64,000 bases of DNA, taken from Macrocystis pyrifera (lineage: Eukaryota; Sar; Phaeophyceae; Laminariales; Laminariaceae). Location of the stretch: contig JASSKH010000002.1 of assembly GCA_031763025.1 (NCBI GenBank), positions 16,041,968 to 16,105,967 on the forward strand, written 5' to 3'. The position numbers and the translations under genes are program-made. Under the pieces are notes generated by a model. The model searched no databases and was not told the DNA's origin. It saw only the letters and a list, made by a program, of their open reading frames with translations. Every line of letters begins with the position of its first letter. Within the stretch, counting starts at the first letter, position 1. Below, one piece after another: positions 33,102-46,100 of the stretch.

Positions 33102-34735
33102 TTACCCCACCCTGAATAGTCGTATATGCAGACCACAAGATGGTCGGAGGGCGATGACAAAGTTCATCCCGAACGGCCAGGAAAAGGTGGTCGAAGATGC
33201 GGCTATTCGAAACAAAAGAAATGAGGCTATAGATCCCCCCACACCTCGTAATAAAACCAAACACTACGAAGAGGGGGTGTTCGCTGCGAACAACCACGGA
33301 AAGGGAGACTAAAGGAGAGAGAGACACAGAACTCATAGCAGAGGCGAAAGGAAAAATCATCCAAAATGAAAACAAAGAAAGACGAACGCAAAATGAGGCA
33401 GAAACCGAAGCGAAGGCTGAAGAAGAAAACGAAGACCCAAATGAAGGCAAAAGAAGGACGTACAAGCGTTTCACTGGAGCCATTGTCTGGGGCCCAAGGA
33501 AGTACGAAAGGGTTGTTCGCTGAACCGGGTTGGCGAACGAGGAAACTCTAAAAAGGAGACAGCGATCACAATTCAAAAACATATATATATATATCCGCTA
33601 GGCCCCATGCCTTGTCTTGTGGCGAAGGTCCTAACATGGTAGTCATCATGCGAGACAGAAGGGACACAGCTAGAGTGCTATCAGGGCTGCGTGTACTAGG
33701 GACTACTAAAACCGAGAGACGCAACAAACAACGCGGCGTCTCGGAGACCTGTCCGTGGTGTGAACAAAACCAGCAAACGTAGCAAGGTAGCCAACTCAAC
33801 AAAAACAAACTCAAAGACGGTGGCGGCAAGAAAATCCGCAAGAAAATCGGCCTAATGCGTGCAGTTCGAAGTTGTAGATAGCGCGGGGCCCAAAACCTAG
33901 CGTGTGCAACTCGGTCAACCGTGGCGACATCAAACGTGGTGTCGTTTGCCAGAGGACAGAGGGGTGTGCGGAATACCGGACAAGAAAGAAAGAAAGAAGA
34001 AGAAAAGGGAAAGAGAAAACGAAATACCATCGGGACCAGAAAACAGACAAAAAGCTGGACACAGGTCAGGAGAAATCGATTGTGTCCGGACCGCTTATGT
34101 ATGGCCGATAACTCAGCGGCCTTCCTGGGCGGCAATGCTATCGGGACCCTACTTGTCAAACATGGAAGAAACACGGGTGAGCTGGAAGCTCGATATAGTC
34201 TTAGCTCGAAGATCGTCTGAAACACGGGTCGGCGGAAGTCGACTAAGGTCAGAGCACAGCTCAGGCTACAACACGATTTTACCTCGGCGTGATATCGCCG
34301 ATAATTGGCTGTAGGCTAGTGGAGTACAAACACAAATGCAAATGAAGGTATCGCTACGAGTCAGTGGCCTGAACGTAAGGAGGTTACACGGAGCCGTAGA
34401 CGATAAGAAGAAAAACAAACGGGGGGGGGGGGGGGGGGGGGACGATGATACTCCCAAACACACCAAAAAAAAAGAAACATACACGGCCTCGGATCGGTAG
34501 CCAACACGGGGTCGGTCAAGCGATACCGGTGGCGGTAGATGGAAACAAACACTCCCAAGAAGATGACTGCTGATGACTATTGAAGACTAGCCCTGAAGAA
34601 CTACTCTTAAGATATTGCAGACTAACCAGAACCAAATACCCAGAACTAACAAAAGACTAAACTAAGGCTAACCAGGGGGGGGAGTGGAAACGGTGGGGGT
34701 TCCGCGGGACACATCAGAGTTCCGCAGCACCCCAC
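33102..34735 (-). other. Non-coding 3' part of the LTR element
   Basis: About 1.6 kb between the coding region and the LTR, unusually long. The part at 33102-33640 is shared with the short derivative at 1-1271. It holds purine-rich, lysine-codon-rich sequence on the plus strand (an open frame at 33366-33551) and a G-run near 34420-34441. I recognise no domain. Confidence 0.5.
33366..33551 (+). other. Small Lys/Arg-rich reading frame, antisense to the element
   Basis: About 61 residues, very basic in the first half (KTKKDER, RRLKKKTKT), then SGAQGSTKGLFAEPGW. A similar frame lies at 378-578 in the short derivative. Shared descent explains the similarity. Whether it is expressed is unknown; purine-rich sequence alone could give such a frame. 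Confidence 0.25.
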
Positions 34736-35145
34736 GTGCTAGGCTCCCATTCCCATGGCGTTGAAGACACCACGATCCGTATACGGCGTTCCGTGCTGTA
34801 GTGTAGCGGGCGGGTTGGAGGTCGATCTTGATCGGGCCGGGGTCGTCCAGGAACCGGACGATGTAGGAGCTTCCCGGTGAAGACTCCGGCGGAGTTCCCG
34901 AAGAGGCGTCAGGGGGTGAGCTGTGAGCGACCTTGCCCAGCCACCAAAGGCTTGTACCATATGTGTGCTCCGGAGAGTAGGATGGTGGTGCTGAAGTTGT
35001 GGGGCCAAAGGCTGCGGGAGACCAAGGCGTAGCCTGGGGCGAGGAAGATTTGTCCTTGAGATCGGGCCAGTTCGCGGTGAGCGGCGCCGATGCGCATCTG
35101 GCGGTAGAGGCGGTTCGTCTGGCGGTGCTGGGTTGGTGATCGTGA

Positions 35146-35304
35146 CCTGTGAAGTAGGATGTGGCGCCGGAAGTGTTGAAGGTCCAGCTCGCGTTCCCAA
35201 GAGGGGCTGAGAAGTCCAGTCCAGTGAGTCTCGTACAGAACGGCGATGACCCCGCCGCGGCCGCGTACGAGTTGATGGCCAGTGATCTGCTCGACCTCGA
35301 GGCG
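35146..35304 (-). other. Chromodomain-like C-terminus of integrase
   Basis: About 50 residues: LEVEQITGHQLV, VLYETHWTG and a SWERELDL ending match the pattern of a chromodomain (beta strands, then aromatic W, then a helix). In chromoviruses this tail directs integration to particular chromatin. A GPF box (NWNGPFKVL) lies upstream near 35580. Confidence 0.65.
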
Positions 35305-36030
35305 TTCCGGTGGAGGAGTGACGTCGTCGACGGTGACGTGGTAAGGGGGGGACTTGGCGGCAGAAGCTGTGAGCACGTACGTAGTAAGGTCCGCGGGCAG
35401 ATGCTTGGGGATGTCGCTGGTGTCGTCGGGGTTCCGGCAAGGTTTGCATCGTTGGACGGATACGCGTGGCTTGGAGTCCCGTCCCGGAAGGTCCGATGGA
35501 AGGTCGAGGAAAAGTAGCTTGTCGTGAAGGGGGCGATTGTCGGGGGTGTTTGAGGCGGGCGTCGGCCCTACGGCGAGGACCTTGAAGGGGCCATTCCAGT
35601 TCAGGGAAAGCTTCGTCTTGAGGACGGTTGCGTCGGTGCCCTTTTTGACGCCTTGGCGGATGGTTGACGCGGAGTTGTAGACCCAAACCCAGCCGCCTAC
35701 GGTGAAGGGGGGGGATGCTAGGAGGGCGGCCATGATGGGCGCATTGCGGCGCTGAAGACGCGAGACGGTGAGTCGGTGTAGTTCGCGGACGAGGGAATAG
35801 GCGCGTCGTTGTCGGTCGGTGGCGAGGTTGATGTAAACCAGGTGATCGCGGTCCAGGCTTTGGTGACCGCCGATATTGTCGGGTTCGAAGACCGAGAGCG
35901 GGAGGCGAGGAAGGCGGCCCATGTGGATTTCGTTAGGTGCAAGCCCTGTGGCGGCGTTCACAGAATTGTTGTAGGCCGACGGCACGTGTGGGAGCAGCAC
36001 GTCCCGGTCGGTCTGCTGTTCGTTGCCAAC

Positions 36031-36520
36031 CATAGAGAGCATTTGGGCCAGTACGTGGTTGACGCGCTCGACGCCGCCGTTGGTACAGGGGTGGTAGGAG
36101 CTGGTGTTGACCTTGTGGATGCCAAGGCGTTCGTAGACGATGTTCGCAAGCTTGGAGGTGAAGTGTAGTCCGTTGTCGGAGAGAAGTGTAACCGGGCACC
36201 CCCAGAGAGGGATGTACTCGTTCAGGAAGATGTCGGCAGTGCCGGCGGCCGTGAACTGCGCCGCTGAAACGGCATACATATCGGCGCGGCGGCTGAAGCG
36301 GTCTGTGAAGAGGAGGATGTGGACGTTCCCGCGCGGCGTGAGCGGCAGGGGCCCGAAGTAGTCGACGCTGACGGTGATGCCAGGCCCGTTGGGCAAAGGA
36401 AGAGAAAGGATGGGCCAACGAATGGTGTGCCGGGAGGTCTTCCGCGCCTGGCATTGAAGGCAACGGCGGATCCACCAGCGGACGGAAGCGTCCATGCCAA
36501 TCCACCAAAAGAAACGTGCC
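36031..36520 (-). other. Integrase domain
   Basis: Inserts the DNA copy into the genome. The end of a zinc-binding region is visible (CLQCQARK), then the core with VDYFGPL (first Asp), LSDNGLHF (second Asp) and GGVERVNHVL (Glu). Spacing is 61 and 35 residues, the D-D35E arrangement of retroviral-type integrases. Confidence 0.9.
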
Positions 36521-37544
36521 AACATGCGGACCGTTCGGGTGACTCCCAGGTGTTAGAGGTGGTGGCGTGGCATGTGTTCAGCACCCAAGGGCGCATTAAC
36601 ATTGGCACGTAGACGCGTGGGGTAGAGGGGGCGGGTGGTGGTAGGCTGTTCCGGGATGAGGTTGTGGGTGGTCGTTGGACCAGGAGGGTGGTTTCGTCGT
36701 CGGTACGGTGTAGCTTGCTTTTGGAGGCAAGAGTGAGGACGTCCGAAAGTTGTGGGCGCCGGGCCGGGGGGATGAAGTCCAGGAGGTCGTGCGGCGTGGG
36801 GGTGGGGGAGTCCAACGACAGGAAGCGGATGGTGGCGCAGCACAGGGGCTCCGCGCGTTTTTCTCGCGCCCAGTCTTTGTAGGTGTAGCGCTCGACGCAG
36901 GCGAGGAGGTAGGGGTCGTCATCGGGTTCGACGACGGGCTCAAGAAGGGGCACTACCGGTGGTGTTGGTGCCGGCGGAGAGGGCGTTGTTGAGGGGGTCG
37001 CTCTTTGCGTAGTGGACGCCAATGGCTTGGGTGGCGGTCGGCGTCCAAACCGGTAGTCGGATGTAGGCCGAGGGGTTCCCGCGGCAGCGGCGACGCGATG
37101 GCGGGTCCGAGAAGATATCAGACCTGGAAGGGCTGGTGTCGTGGCGCCAATGGTGGGCGGCGGAGAGACGACGGACGGCATGGAAGCCGAGCCTGGAGGA
37201 GCTCCGGTGTTCACGGCGGCATTCTCGGTGCCGGCAAGCGGTCCGGTGGTGGAGTCGCTGGTCGCAATAGGCCCGATGAAGGTGTGGGTTGCGGGGGGAA
37301 GGGTGGGGTGCTCCATACGTGGTCCGAGTAGGCGAAAGTCGCGGAAGTCGTCGTCAGTGAAGGGGAGCGGCTGGACGGTCGAGATGGGTCTGGAAGGGGG
37401 GGACACGAGCCCACCCAAGCCGATACCCGGGGTGGAAGGGTCGTTCGGCGCGAAGCCGCAGGGGCGGATGAGGTAGATGCCGACGGTGTCGGGGCCAGTG
37501 AGGCGGTTGCGTCCGGTGCGGTCGGCGTCGGTGGCTGGTTGGGG

Positions 37545-37907
37545 AAGCCGGGAGAGGAAGTCGGCGTTGCCGTTGGTCGTGCCCTTCCGGTACTCCAGCG
37601 TGTAGGTATACGCTGAAAGGAACTCGAGCCATCGCCGGACACGAGCGTTATGTTCTCCGACCTTGGCGATGTTCTCGAGCGCCTTGTGGTCCGAGTAGAT
37701 CTGGAAGCGGGTGGACCATAAGTGTCCGCGGAGGCGTTTGATCGCCCACACGATGCTCCCGGCCTCGAGGTCGAGGGGTGTCCATGAACGTTCGGAGTCC
37801 AGGGTGGCACGGCTGATGAAGAGGATGGGGCGGACTGAGCCGTCCGCTTGCTCTTGCTCAAGGGTCGCTCCGAAGCCGTCGATGCTAGCGTCGCAGTAGA
37901 GGCGGAA
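37545..37907 (-). other. RNase H domain
   Basis: Follows the reverse transcriptase directly. FRLYCDASIDGFGATLEQ at its start carries the first catalytic Asp, then PLDLEAGSIVWAI, IYSDHKALE and NGNADFLSRL give the remaining conserved positions of Ty3-type RNase H. Confidence 0.9.
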
Positions 37908-38201
37908 GGGGCGGGAGTTGTCGGCGACGGCGTCCCAGTCGGGGTAGACGAGGATCGGCGGTTCGGCAAGTTCTTGGAGAATGGCGCGTACGGTGGTTTC
38001 CATGGCGGGGGTGAAGTCGAACGTCGCGCCTTGCTTGAGTAGAGCGTTGATGGGGCGCAGACGTCGAGAAAGGTTCGGCAGGAACTTGCCGCAGTAGTTG
38101 ATGCCTCCAAGGAGTGAGCGCACTTGCTTCTTGTCGGTCGGCATGGACATTCTGGTGAGGGCGGCAACCTTGTCGGAATTTGGGCTGTAGCCGCCAGCGG
38201 A

Positions 38202-38801
38202 AATGGTGTGTCCCAGGAAATCGGCGGTGGTGGCGCCAATTTTGGCCTTGGCGGGGGAGAGTTTGAGGTGGTGCTTCCGGAGGCGTGCGAAGAGGGCTCT
38301 CATGTTGGCGACGTGGTCGGTGGGGTCAGGGTCGAAGACGATGATGTCGTCGAGGTACGCGGCGACGCGTTCCAGGCCCTTGATGACCTCGTTGATGACC
38401 TTCACGAACCAGCCCGGGGAGGCGCTGCTTCCTTGCGGCATAACAAGCCATTCGAACAGCCGGTTGGAAGTGCAAAACGCCGTCAAAGGGATGGTGTCCT
38501 TGTCGATGGTGATTTGGTGGAACGAGGAGACCAGGTCGAAGAGAGAAAAGATGCGACCTTTGCCCAAGGAGTCGAGGACTTCGTCGACGCGGGGGATGGG
38601 GAGTTGCCCGAGGGAGCTGATGGCGTTGAGCTTCTTGTAGTTGATCGTAATCCGGACACCTCCATCCTTTTTGGGGATGGCCACCGTAGGGCTTGAGTAT
38701 GGCGACGTAGAATGTTGGATCAGGCCGGCGGCCAGGTACTGGTCTAATACCGCGTCTGCCTTCTTTGCGAGGATGGGGTTGATCCTGTAGGGGCGGGAAG
38801 T
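38202..38801 (-). other. Reverse transcriptase domain
   Basis: Synthesises DNA from the element RNA. Visible: SRPYRINP, SPYSSPTVAIPKKDGG, FSLFDLVSSFHQI, FEWLVMPQG and the catalytic box AAYLDDIIVF. FLGHTIS closes the palm. The set is typical of Ty3/gypsy elements. Confidence 0.95.
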
Positions 38802-39584
38802 GACCGGTGCGCTGCCCGGGGGTACGGTGATCTTGAACGGCATCAGCGAGCACGAGCCGAAGTCGGATGTTGAGGTGGAGAAAACGTCCTGGAACTCGCA
38901 GAGGACGTCTCCCAGGTTGTTGATCACCGACGGGGTCCATCCAGAACCGTGCAGGTCGAAGTTGACGTCGCGTAGGTGTAACGGCAGACGTTCCCAGAGG
39001 TTGAGGAAGCTGTCCCGTTGGTCGGTGTTGAGGCGTGCAAGGAGTTGTGGGCACGGGGCTTTTGGTGCGGTAGGAGGGTCATCTGTCGATGGGCTCTGGT
39101 CGGCCACGGGGATGTTGTCGTGGAGGGCATGTACATCCGGAATCGGAGGGGGGTGGGGAGGGGCCAAGGAAGGGTGTCCAAGGGTGGAAAGTGGTACCTG
39201 TACCAGTGGGGAGTAGGAGGTCCCGAGGAGGTCGCCCGGCTCGAGATCGGTAGATCCAGATAGGGGGACCGTTTGGCATCCGTCGGAGACGAAAATGGCC
39301 GTGTCGGAAAGTAGGTTCTCGCGGGGGAGCATGTTCACCATGTAGTTCCCGGTAAATGCTGGAGCGCCTGACTGGCGCGCCAGGTTGACCTTAACGAGCT
39401 TGGGGGTGGAGGAAAGCGAAATAGCTTTGTTGCCGGCGAATCGGAGGTGGTAGACGTCGTCAGTGGAACGGTCGTCGGGAATGAATGCTGAGGCTCCGTT
39501 GGGGTCATGGGGGTTCAAGGAGAGCTCACCGCGGGTTCGCCGGGGAGGTTGGGGGGGGGGGGTGGGCTGTTGCTGGAGCGTGGT

Positions 39585-39896
39585 ATACGAGCGTTGCTCG
39601 AAGCGCATCCAGCTGTCTCGTCCCAGAAGGATGGGGTGCTGCATGGTTCCTGCAGGAACTACGCAGGCCCATACTGCCAGGGCAGCGGTGGGGGACTGGA
39701 GGCGCATAAACTGGATGCTTAAGCGGATGGAGACGGAGGTGGAGAGTGGGGCTGAAGTGCCGAAACCTCCCCATGAACGGGGGGAACTGTGCCGTTCGCA
39801 CGCATCGGTGGCTGCCTGGGAAGCCTTCAGTTGTTCCACCGCGGTTGCGGTGATAAACGACTGGGGCGAGCCGGTATCGAGCAGTGCCACGAGTTC
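39585..39896 (-). other. Retropepsin-like aspartic protease
   Basis: ELVALLDTGSPQSFI holds the catalytic DTGS. HPILLGRDSWMRF is the second conserved loop (ILGRD type), about 85 residues later. This enzyme processes the polyprotein. Confidence 0.85.
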
Positions 39897-40257
39897 GCGG
39901 CGCGTAGTGGCGGTGGGGGCCGCTGTGCACGAGTACTTTCGTCGTGAACGACGCGTCGTCGACGGTAATGATGCCGCATGGTCCGTGTTCCGGTATCGGC
40001 GGGCGGCGGGTAGGGAGGTGGCTGTGGGCTGCGGTGTTGATGGTGGACCCTTGGGCAAAGTGGCTGCTCGGGTAGGCATCGGGGGTAGACGGCGGTAGGA
40101 GTGGCCCAAGTGGAGAGGTAGGCGGTTGCCATGGAAGGGTCGGGCTTGTTTCGTGGATGCCGTCGGCTGTGGGGGAGACCCGGGTGGAGTCGGTGGGGGC
40201 GGGTGTTGGCTCCGGGTCGTGAAGATGGGGAGGAAATGGAGGCTGGGCGGAGCAATT

Positions 40258-40722
40258 GGCGCCGAGGCTTTCTCGAACGTCGATCAGTATCCTGCCCAGC
40301 AGATTCCGACCACGCCAACGCGTCGGGTCACAGGCGTCCGGATGGTCGGCCTTGAAGCCTATGCCCCAGATGAGGTCGTGTAGGCTGGCCTCGGCGATGT
40401 GCTTGTCGCCGGTTGCTATTAGCTCCTCCCGTAGCTCCGGGTGTTGGCGGAACTTGGAGAAGTTAATGTAGAGGACGATGGTGTAGCGGTGTCGCTCCCA
40501 GACCATTTCGTCGAAGTCGGAAACGGTTCGCCCAAGTGCTTTTTGGCGGGCCGGGTCGCGGGTCGCATTGATGCGGCGCTCAGTTGTGATGTCCCCGAAG
40601 AGCGCGGCCTTCTGCGCCATCATCATCTGCTCAGCGCAGTTGTATGTGACGCCATCGTGTTCGATGTCGCACAGGTACCACTGCGAAAAGACCGAAGAGG
40701 AGTCCCAGAAGAAGTGGAAAGA
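40258..40722 (-). other. NADAR (YbiA-like) domain inside the element
   Basis: About 155 residues with the full family pattern: FHFFWDSSSVFSQWY, YNCAEQMMMAQKAALFGD, RQKALGRTV, FDEMVWERHRY, FRQHPELREEL, EASLHDLIWGIGF and WRGRNLLGRILIDVR. Known members act on N-glycosidic bonds, including intermediates of riboflavin synthesis and ADP-ribose attached to guanine. Its place between gag-like and protease sequence is unusual for a Ty3 element. It follows a low-complexity Ser/Pro/Thr-rich stretch (about 40723-41472). Why an element would carry it is unknown; nucleotide repair or defence against ADP-ribosylation are guesses. Confidence 0.85.
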
Positions 40723-41499
40723 TGAGGCGGCCTCTGCGGTGACGTGTGCAGTTGATGGCGTCTTTTGTGTTGGGGATGGGGGGCGACGATAATCTTTCCT
40801 ATCGCCGCCTGGCGTCGACGGAGGTAGAGTCAGCAACGATCGAGCGGTGCTGACCGGAACCCTCGTGTTCGCGGGGGAATTGCTCGGCAAAGCCGAGGTA
40901 CCGGGGCGGTCCTCGCCGGGGCTTATACGCCGGGCGGGACGACCCTCAAGCGCCCTATCGTCCAACTTTTGGAGAACAGGGGCATACTCGCTAGGGGATG
41001 CCACACCTGGGGTCCGTGTCCACGCTTTGCGCGAAGCAGGCGAGGAGGACGGGTCAGGGGGCTCAGGGCAGACCCTGGTCGACGTGGGTCGCGAGTCTTC
41101 CGTATTTAAAACGGGACTGTCCCTCGAGCTCAGGGACAGCGGTGGTGTCAACACCGTGGCAGCTGGAGGAAGCCCGTCGTTCGCGGGTTCAACGCTGTCA
41201 CAAGAAATGCGCGCATGCTGGAACATGCGCGTATGGAGCGGCCAATATGAGGCAGGCTCAGGGGGCGATGGCCCGGTGGACGAAACAGTAGTTTCGTGTG
41301 AACCGGAACCGCTGGTAGCCGTAATCGTCGAGACGTTTCCCAGGGTAGCAATGTCTGGGGTCTCGGCAATAGTCGGCAAGCAACGTTGCTCACCGCCAGA
41401 AGACGTCGAGTGGAGCATCCCGGTGGGGCTCGGCGTCTTGGCCTCCTCCCGCCCACACCTCAAGGCAATCACTTGGGCAAGATGATCAGTGCTTGAACA

Positions 41500-43120
41500 A
41501 GTGGCTGTGAAATGGGCTGGGGTAGGGGGGGGGGCATTGGGGGGCAGGGGTCGGGTAGGCGTGGTGCACGTGATTTACTCGTGCGTCCTGGGAGCCTCGG
41601 GTGCTCGCAGTAGATGCTGCTGGTGGAGATGCGACAGTTGCTCCACCATCGGCTTGTCCGTTGGTGCGGAAGGTGCCCGGCTGCCGTTGGTTCGGGTGGG
41701 TACTTCGAGTTGGTGCTGCCCATCCGCATGTTCGCGGGGGCGGCAGGTGCGGAAGCATTGGTCGCGGGGCTATGCACCGTCAATGCTGTAGACGAGGGGG
41801 CAGGCTCGGTGCGTTGTCGATGTAACTGTTGCCCTGGAGACTGTCGGTTGCCGTTGTCGTATGACCGGCCGTTGTTGTGGCGCCAGTTGTCGGAGCGCTT
41901 TTGTTGCCGCGGTAGTTGCGGGAGTGGTTCTGGTTGGAGCGGTTACTGTTGTAGTTTCCGCTGCGGTTGTTGTTGTTGTTGCCTCGACGGTTGTTGTTGT
42001 CGTAGCGGTTGGAGTTTCGCTCCAGGTTGTGCTCGTAGTGTCCACGGCGATATAAGAGCATCCTCTGCTGCCATTAGCGGTAGGCGTGTCCGACTACCGG
42101 GCTGAGGATGCCGAACGTGTTGCGAAGCGCAGGGGGCAGATCTTCATACTATGTCCGTGCCATTGCAGTTGGGGCAGTGGTCACCGTGAGCTCGTAGGGC
42201 TCGGGCGTGGGACACCACGACGTTCCGCCTCCGTCGTGGGCTCCGTGTTGCTCTCGTCATCAGGCTGCGCGCTCGTGAGGAGCGGGGCGCTGTCGTCGTA
42301 GGGGGCGCTGTTGAGGTGGGAAGGGGCGGTGTCGCCGGCGATGGCGTGTCCGTCGTGGGGCGGGTGGTTGAGGGTGTCGGGGGGGAGCGGGTCGAGACGG
42401 TTGGGTTCCACACGTAGCCGCGGCCGGCGTTCGAGTGAAAATACCGTGGCTCGAGTAAATGGGTATGGGTGGCCCCGATGAACTCGGAAGAAACACCCTC
42501 GGTGGCGGCGCGGGCCAGAACGAAGGTGATCGACGGGTTACAGTCGGGTGTGAAGAGCCGCCATACGCGGTGTGCCTCTAGCGAGACATCCGAGGCCGTC
42601 GCGTCGGGTGTACTCTGCACCCAGCGGAGCTTAGCGTCGAGGAAGACCCAGTCATTGGGCTCAAAGCCGAACGTCTGCGGGTGCCGGTGCCCAGTGGGTA
42701 TGGGGGCTGGCAAGGGTTGGGCCGGTAGTGGTGCCTGGGACATTGTGGTCCCAGTTTGGTTTTTGGGAGGCTGGGAGGTGGTGGTCCTAGACATCGCGGC
42801 GGACGTATAGGGTGCCCATGGTGAGGAGCGAACGGCTGCGATTGGGCCGTGGTGGACGCGGTCGCAGCTGTAGTCCCATAGGTGGAGTCGAAAGGGTTCG
42901 ACGAAGGGGTGGGGGACGGCGGTAACACGAGTAAGAGGTCAGCGCCCTCTTTCGTGAGAAGGAGGAGCTGCTGGTGGTGGGCTTTGAGGGCCGCACGGCG
43001 CTCACGGAGGGCCGTGGGATCTCCTTGGTAACGCCCCGGATTGAGAGCCAGGGTGGAGGTTTCCTGTGCAGAGACCTCCGGGTTGATGGTAGGCCCGGCA
43101 CTGGTCGTGCCTGCTCCCAT
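41500..43120 (-). other. Gag-like region
   Basis: Upstream of NADAR. Shows a Pro/Ser/Thr-rich start, a more ordinary globular stretch (FGFEPNDWVFLDAKLRWVQ, HRVWRLFTPDCNPSITFVL near 42520-42670), a CPNCNGTD motif near 42145-42170 that may be part of a zinc knuckle, and an Asn/Arg-rich run (about 41870-42060) typical of nucleic-acid binding. Assigned to gag by position; no classical capsid motif recognised. Confidence 0.5.
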
Positions 43121-46100
43121 TGGAGAAGATCCCGGTGTGGTGGGGTGTAGCGTGAAGTCGCTCAGAATGGTTTCGAAGCCAGGGGTGTCGTCGTCGGTAG
43201 CGCGAAAGGCCCTTGCGGCATACCTCGCCTCGCGGGGGTGGGTGGCGTCGGGGGAGTGGGCGCCAGAAATGTTGGTGGAGGAAGCTTTCCCGGCCGTGTT
43301 TAGGCGGGTGGAACGCTTGTACTGGGGCGGGAAAAGGTTTGGTGGAAGATGGAGAGGGTGGGTGGATCCAGGCTTGGATCAGGGTAGGCGGCTACAATAC
43401 CAACAAACCGATCTAGGAGAGAGAAAGGAGTGACGGTAAAGACGTACGATAGGGGGTGTTGAGGTTGTCCGTGCCACGATTTTAGTGCCCGTCGAAGGAT
43501 ATTTTTATACTTGAGGGCATCTAACTAGCGCCAGGCGCCTCGCGTTTGATTGACGGTAGTCGCGCCTGGGTCACTCAAGTGGTATCAGTTGAACAGAATT
43601 GAACAGAACTCCGTCTGAAATACCCAATGTTCGTAATGATAGCAGGGCGTGACGATTACAGAGCGTGGGCAGTGCAAGACCTTTCGTTGGGATACAAATA
43701 AGAGTACCCGTAAAGAAAATGTGCAGGTCGAGTCGGGAAAAAAAAATGCAGCATGCCGGCACTACTTAGTAGCTGCACAGAATATCGGGCGATTCCCTAA
43801 ACGGTGGGCAGCTTGTCGTTCCGTGGCAAAACAGACAGCAACCGGTGCATTTCGGGGCGTCGCGAGGTCCGATACGATGTGAGATACGTAGGGTATCGTA
43901 GAGGTAGCACAAGTGGGAAACAAAAAAAATAAAAATAGACCCCGGTACGTAAAAATGTGGAAAAGGGTATCATTCGGCTCCTGTGGGGAGGTCCAATACT
44001 CTAATCCGCCGCGAAAAATTGTATATTATTTTGTTTAATTTGGCCAGCATTTAGTTCATCTCTTTGGAACTGGTCACTGCCCGGGCCACAGTTATATATG
44101 AGCAGCAGGCAGCTGCTGTTTTTGTGAGAAGCTGCATAAACAAGGGATAAACAGATGATGTGTTACTCGTTTGTGTAGCCTTTGTAGTGTTACAGTTCTA
44201 GGCAGCCTGTACCCTGCATATTTGTAAAAGCGGGTGGGGATGGGATACGCTGGAAAATAACACTTGTTACAAACTCGAACAGTGTCTACCCTGCTTTGGC
44301 TTAAAAGTCGGGAAAAAAAAAAAAAAGAAAAAAAACAAAAAACAAAAGTCGAAAGCGAAACGGGAAAGGGAGGGGAAACAAACACGACCAAACAGAATAT
44401 TCGGACCAGATCAGGTGTCGTGCATTCTGTTAATGTAGTACAGCTGGGGGGGGTAGACGTAAACAGCAGTAGTCAGACAAGGTTGTGGGCGCCATGAAGC
44501 CTCGTTGTGTCGTTAACGCGGAAGATCGTGTACGTGGGGAGCTGTAGCCGGACTTATTTGTGCGGCATATACCTTATTTCTGGTGTCAAACTGGGAAATT
44601 TAGGCATACACAGGCAGCCGTGGGCCAAGGTTCAGCAACATAAAGCCGTCTTATTATGTCGTCAACGCTGGAAAACGTGCACGTAAAGAGCAGCAGCAAA
44701 AAAAATAAAAATAAAACAAAAAAATGAAAATAATGACCGTTGTTTGTATCCTATAGGCTGTGGGGGTGGGGCAAAAAAGGTAGCAGAAATCTGGTCAATT
44801 TCGGCAACATGCGCCCTGTTTTTATAGTAAAGGCGCCGCAGGAGGTGCATCATGCCGCTTGTTCTGTACCTCGTAGGGTAGAAGCAGCGTAAGGATGGGC
44901 CAATCTGAAGAGGGGTGCACATATGTACGCTGGTCCCAAAAGAGCTATTAATACTACGTGCAACCATATAAGATTCGTCTGCGAGTATATGCTACGATGG
45001 ATGTGCGACTCCATCACATCGAGACGGGGGGACCGACCCAATTGTGCATCGTTTGGCTACCTAAATATATGGCAGGGAACGAGGGGGGGTTCACGGGAAT
45101 TTTCGCTACTACATACGTAATATTATTACTACGTACCATGGTACCACTATTCACTATTTGTACCTCGCTCGTATACCAGTCTCTGTAGGCCAGTATATGG
45201 TTTGAAATCCGGTAACCAAAGGGCATGAAAAAAAATAATAATAAAAATATATATATATGATTCTTCTGGCTATCAGGGGGGTCGCAAGTGAGGTCAGTCA
45301 ATACGTATACCATTGCTCGTATCAGGTAAAAAATAAATAAATAAATAATAATGGCCTCTCAAGAACTCGCAGGCGAATATTCCGTGCGATGGATACAAGC
45401 GGATACAATTCGCAATTATGGTCGAGCCGTTTGTACGCTGCATACAGATGCGTATACTAACGATGGCGTAGTAGGTCACACCACCGGCATACATATCACG
45501 TACCAAAGAATAAGGTGTCGGTACGTACTGCTGCGTGGTTGTCCTATCAGTACGATAGCAGCTTCTTTGTAGTCGTGGTAAGGGTCAAATCCCATACAAC
45601 ACGGGTATACCTGGTAAACCGGAAGATGCAGACAATTTGTCTGCGGGCAAGAATGTGCCAGTAGTTCCACATACAGTAGTACTTACTACGTGCATTTCCT
45701 GTGAAAGGGCGGGCATATCGAGGCGGAGGGGTACAAAGGAAAACGCTGCTTGGTTTGTGCGATGAGCACGAGGTCATTTGGGGGGTCTCCAGGTGCATTC
45801 AACCACATGGAATCGTATCGTGGAGGTCATCGACCTCGTCATTCCACGGCGGAGACGGGGTATAAGGGGCGGAAAAAACAAACCTCGATCATCATACTGC
45901 TAATAGCACCAGTACTTACATATCAAGTACTTACTAAGAAAGAACAACAAAGCTTGTTGTACGTACTTGCACGTGCGATTTGACGGTGCCTACTAAGAGG
46001 GGAGAAGCGTCAACTCACCTATACTGGGAGGGGAGAAGCGTCTACTTATGCCACTAGGCAGCTTGTCACGCTCTACACTATAAAGGCACTCAGTAACGCA

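Larger units (their letters stand above)
34740..43120 (-). pseudogene. gag-pol region of the chromovirus (fossil)
   Basis: Coding region of the LTR element with GC-rich codon use, unlike the AT-rich surroundings. Its parts are listed separately. The enzyme domains are well conserved, including the catalytic residues of protease, reverse transcriptase and integrase. The region as a whole is spread over more than one frame and is broken at a handful of places, although some Ty3 elements do use programmed read-through or frameshifting between gag and pol. Confidence 0.8.

Noticed and set aside
33566-34225. 219-residue minus-strand frame in the 3' part of the LTR element as an envelope gene
   Set aside because: Some hydrophobic stretches, but no signal, no conserved motif and low complexity. 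No support for an envelope.
39463-40098. Long plus-strand frames opposite the gag-pol region (also 38124-38696, 40847-41485)
   Set aside because: They are shadows of GC-rich minus-strand coding. No motif, and the minus strand has all the enzyme boxes.
43571-45983. Several 60-100 residue frames in the element leader
   Set aside because: Short, on both strands, no recognisable domain.
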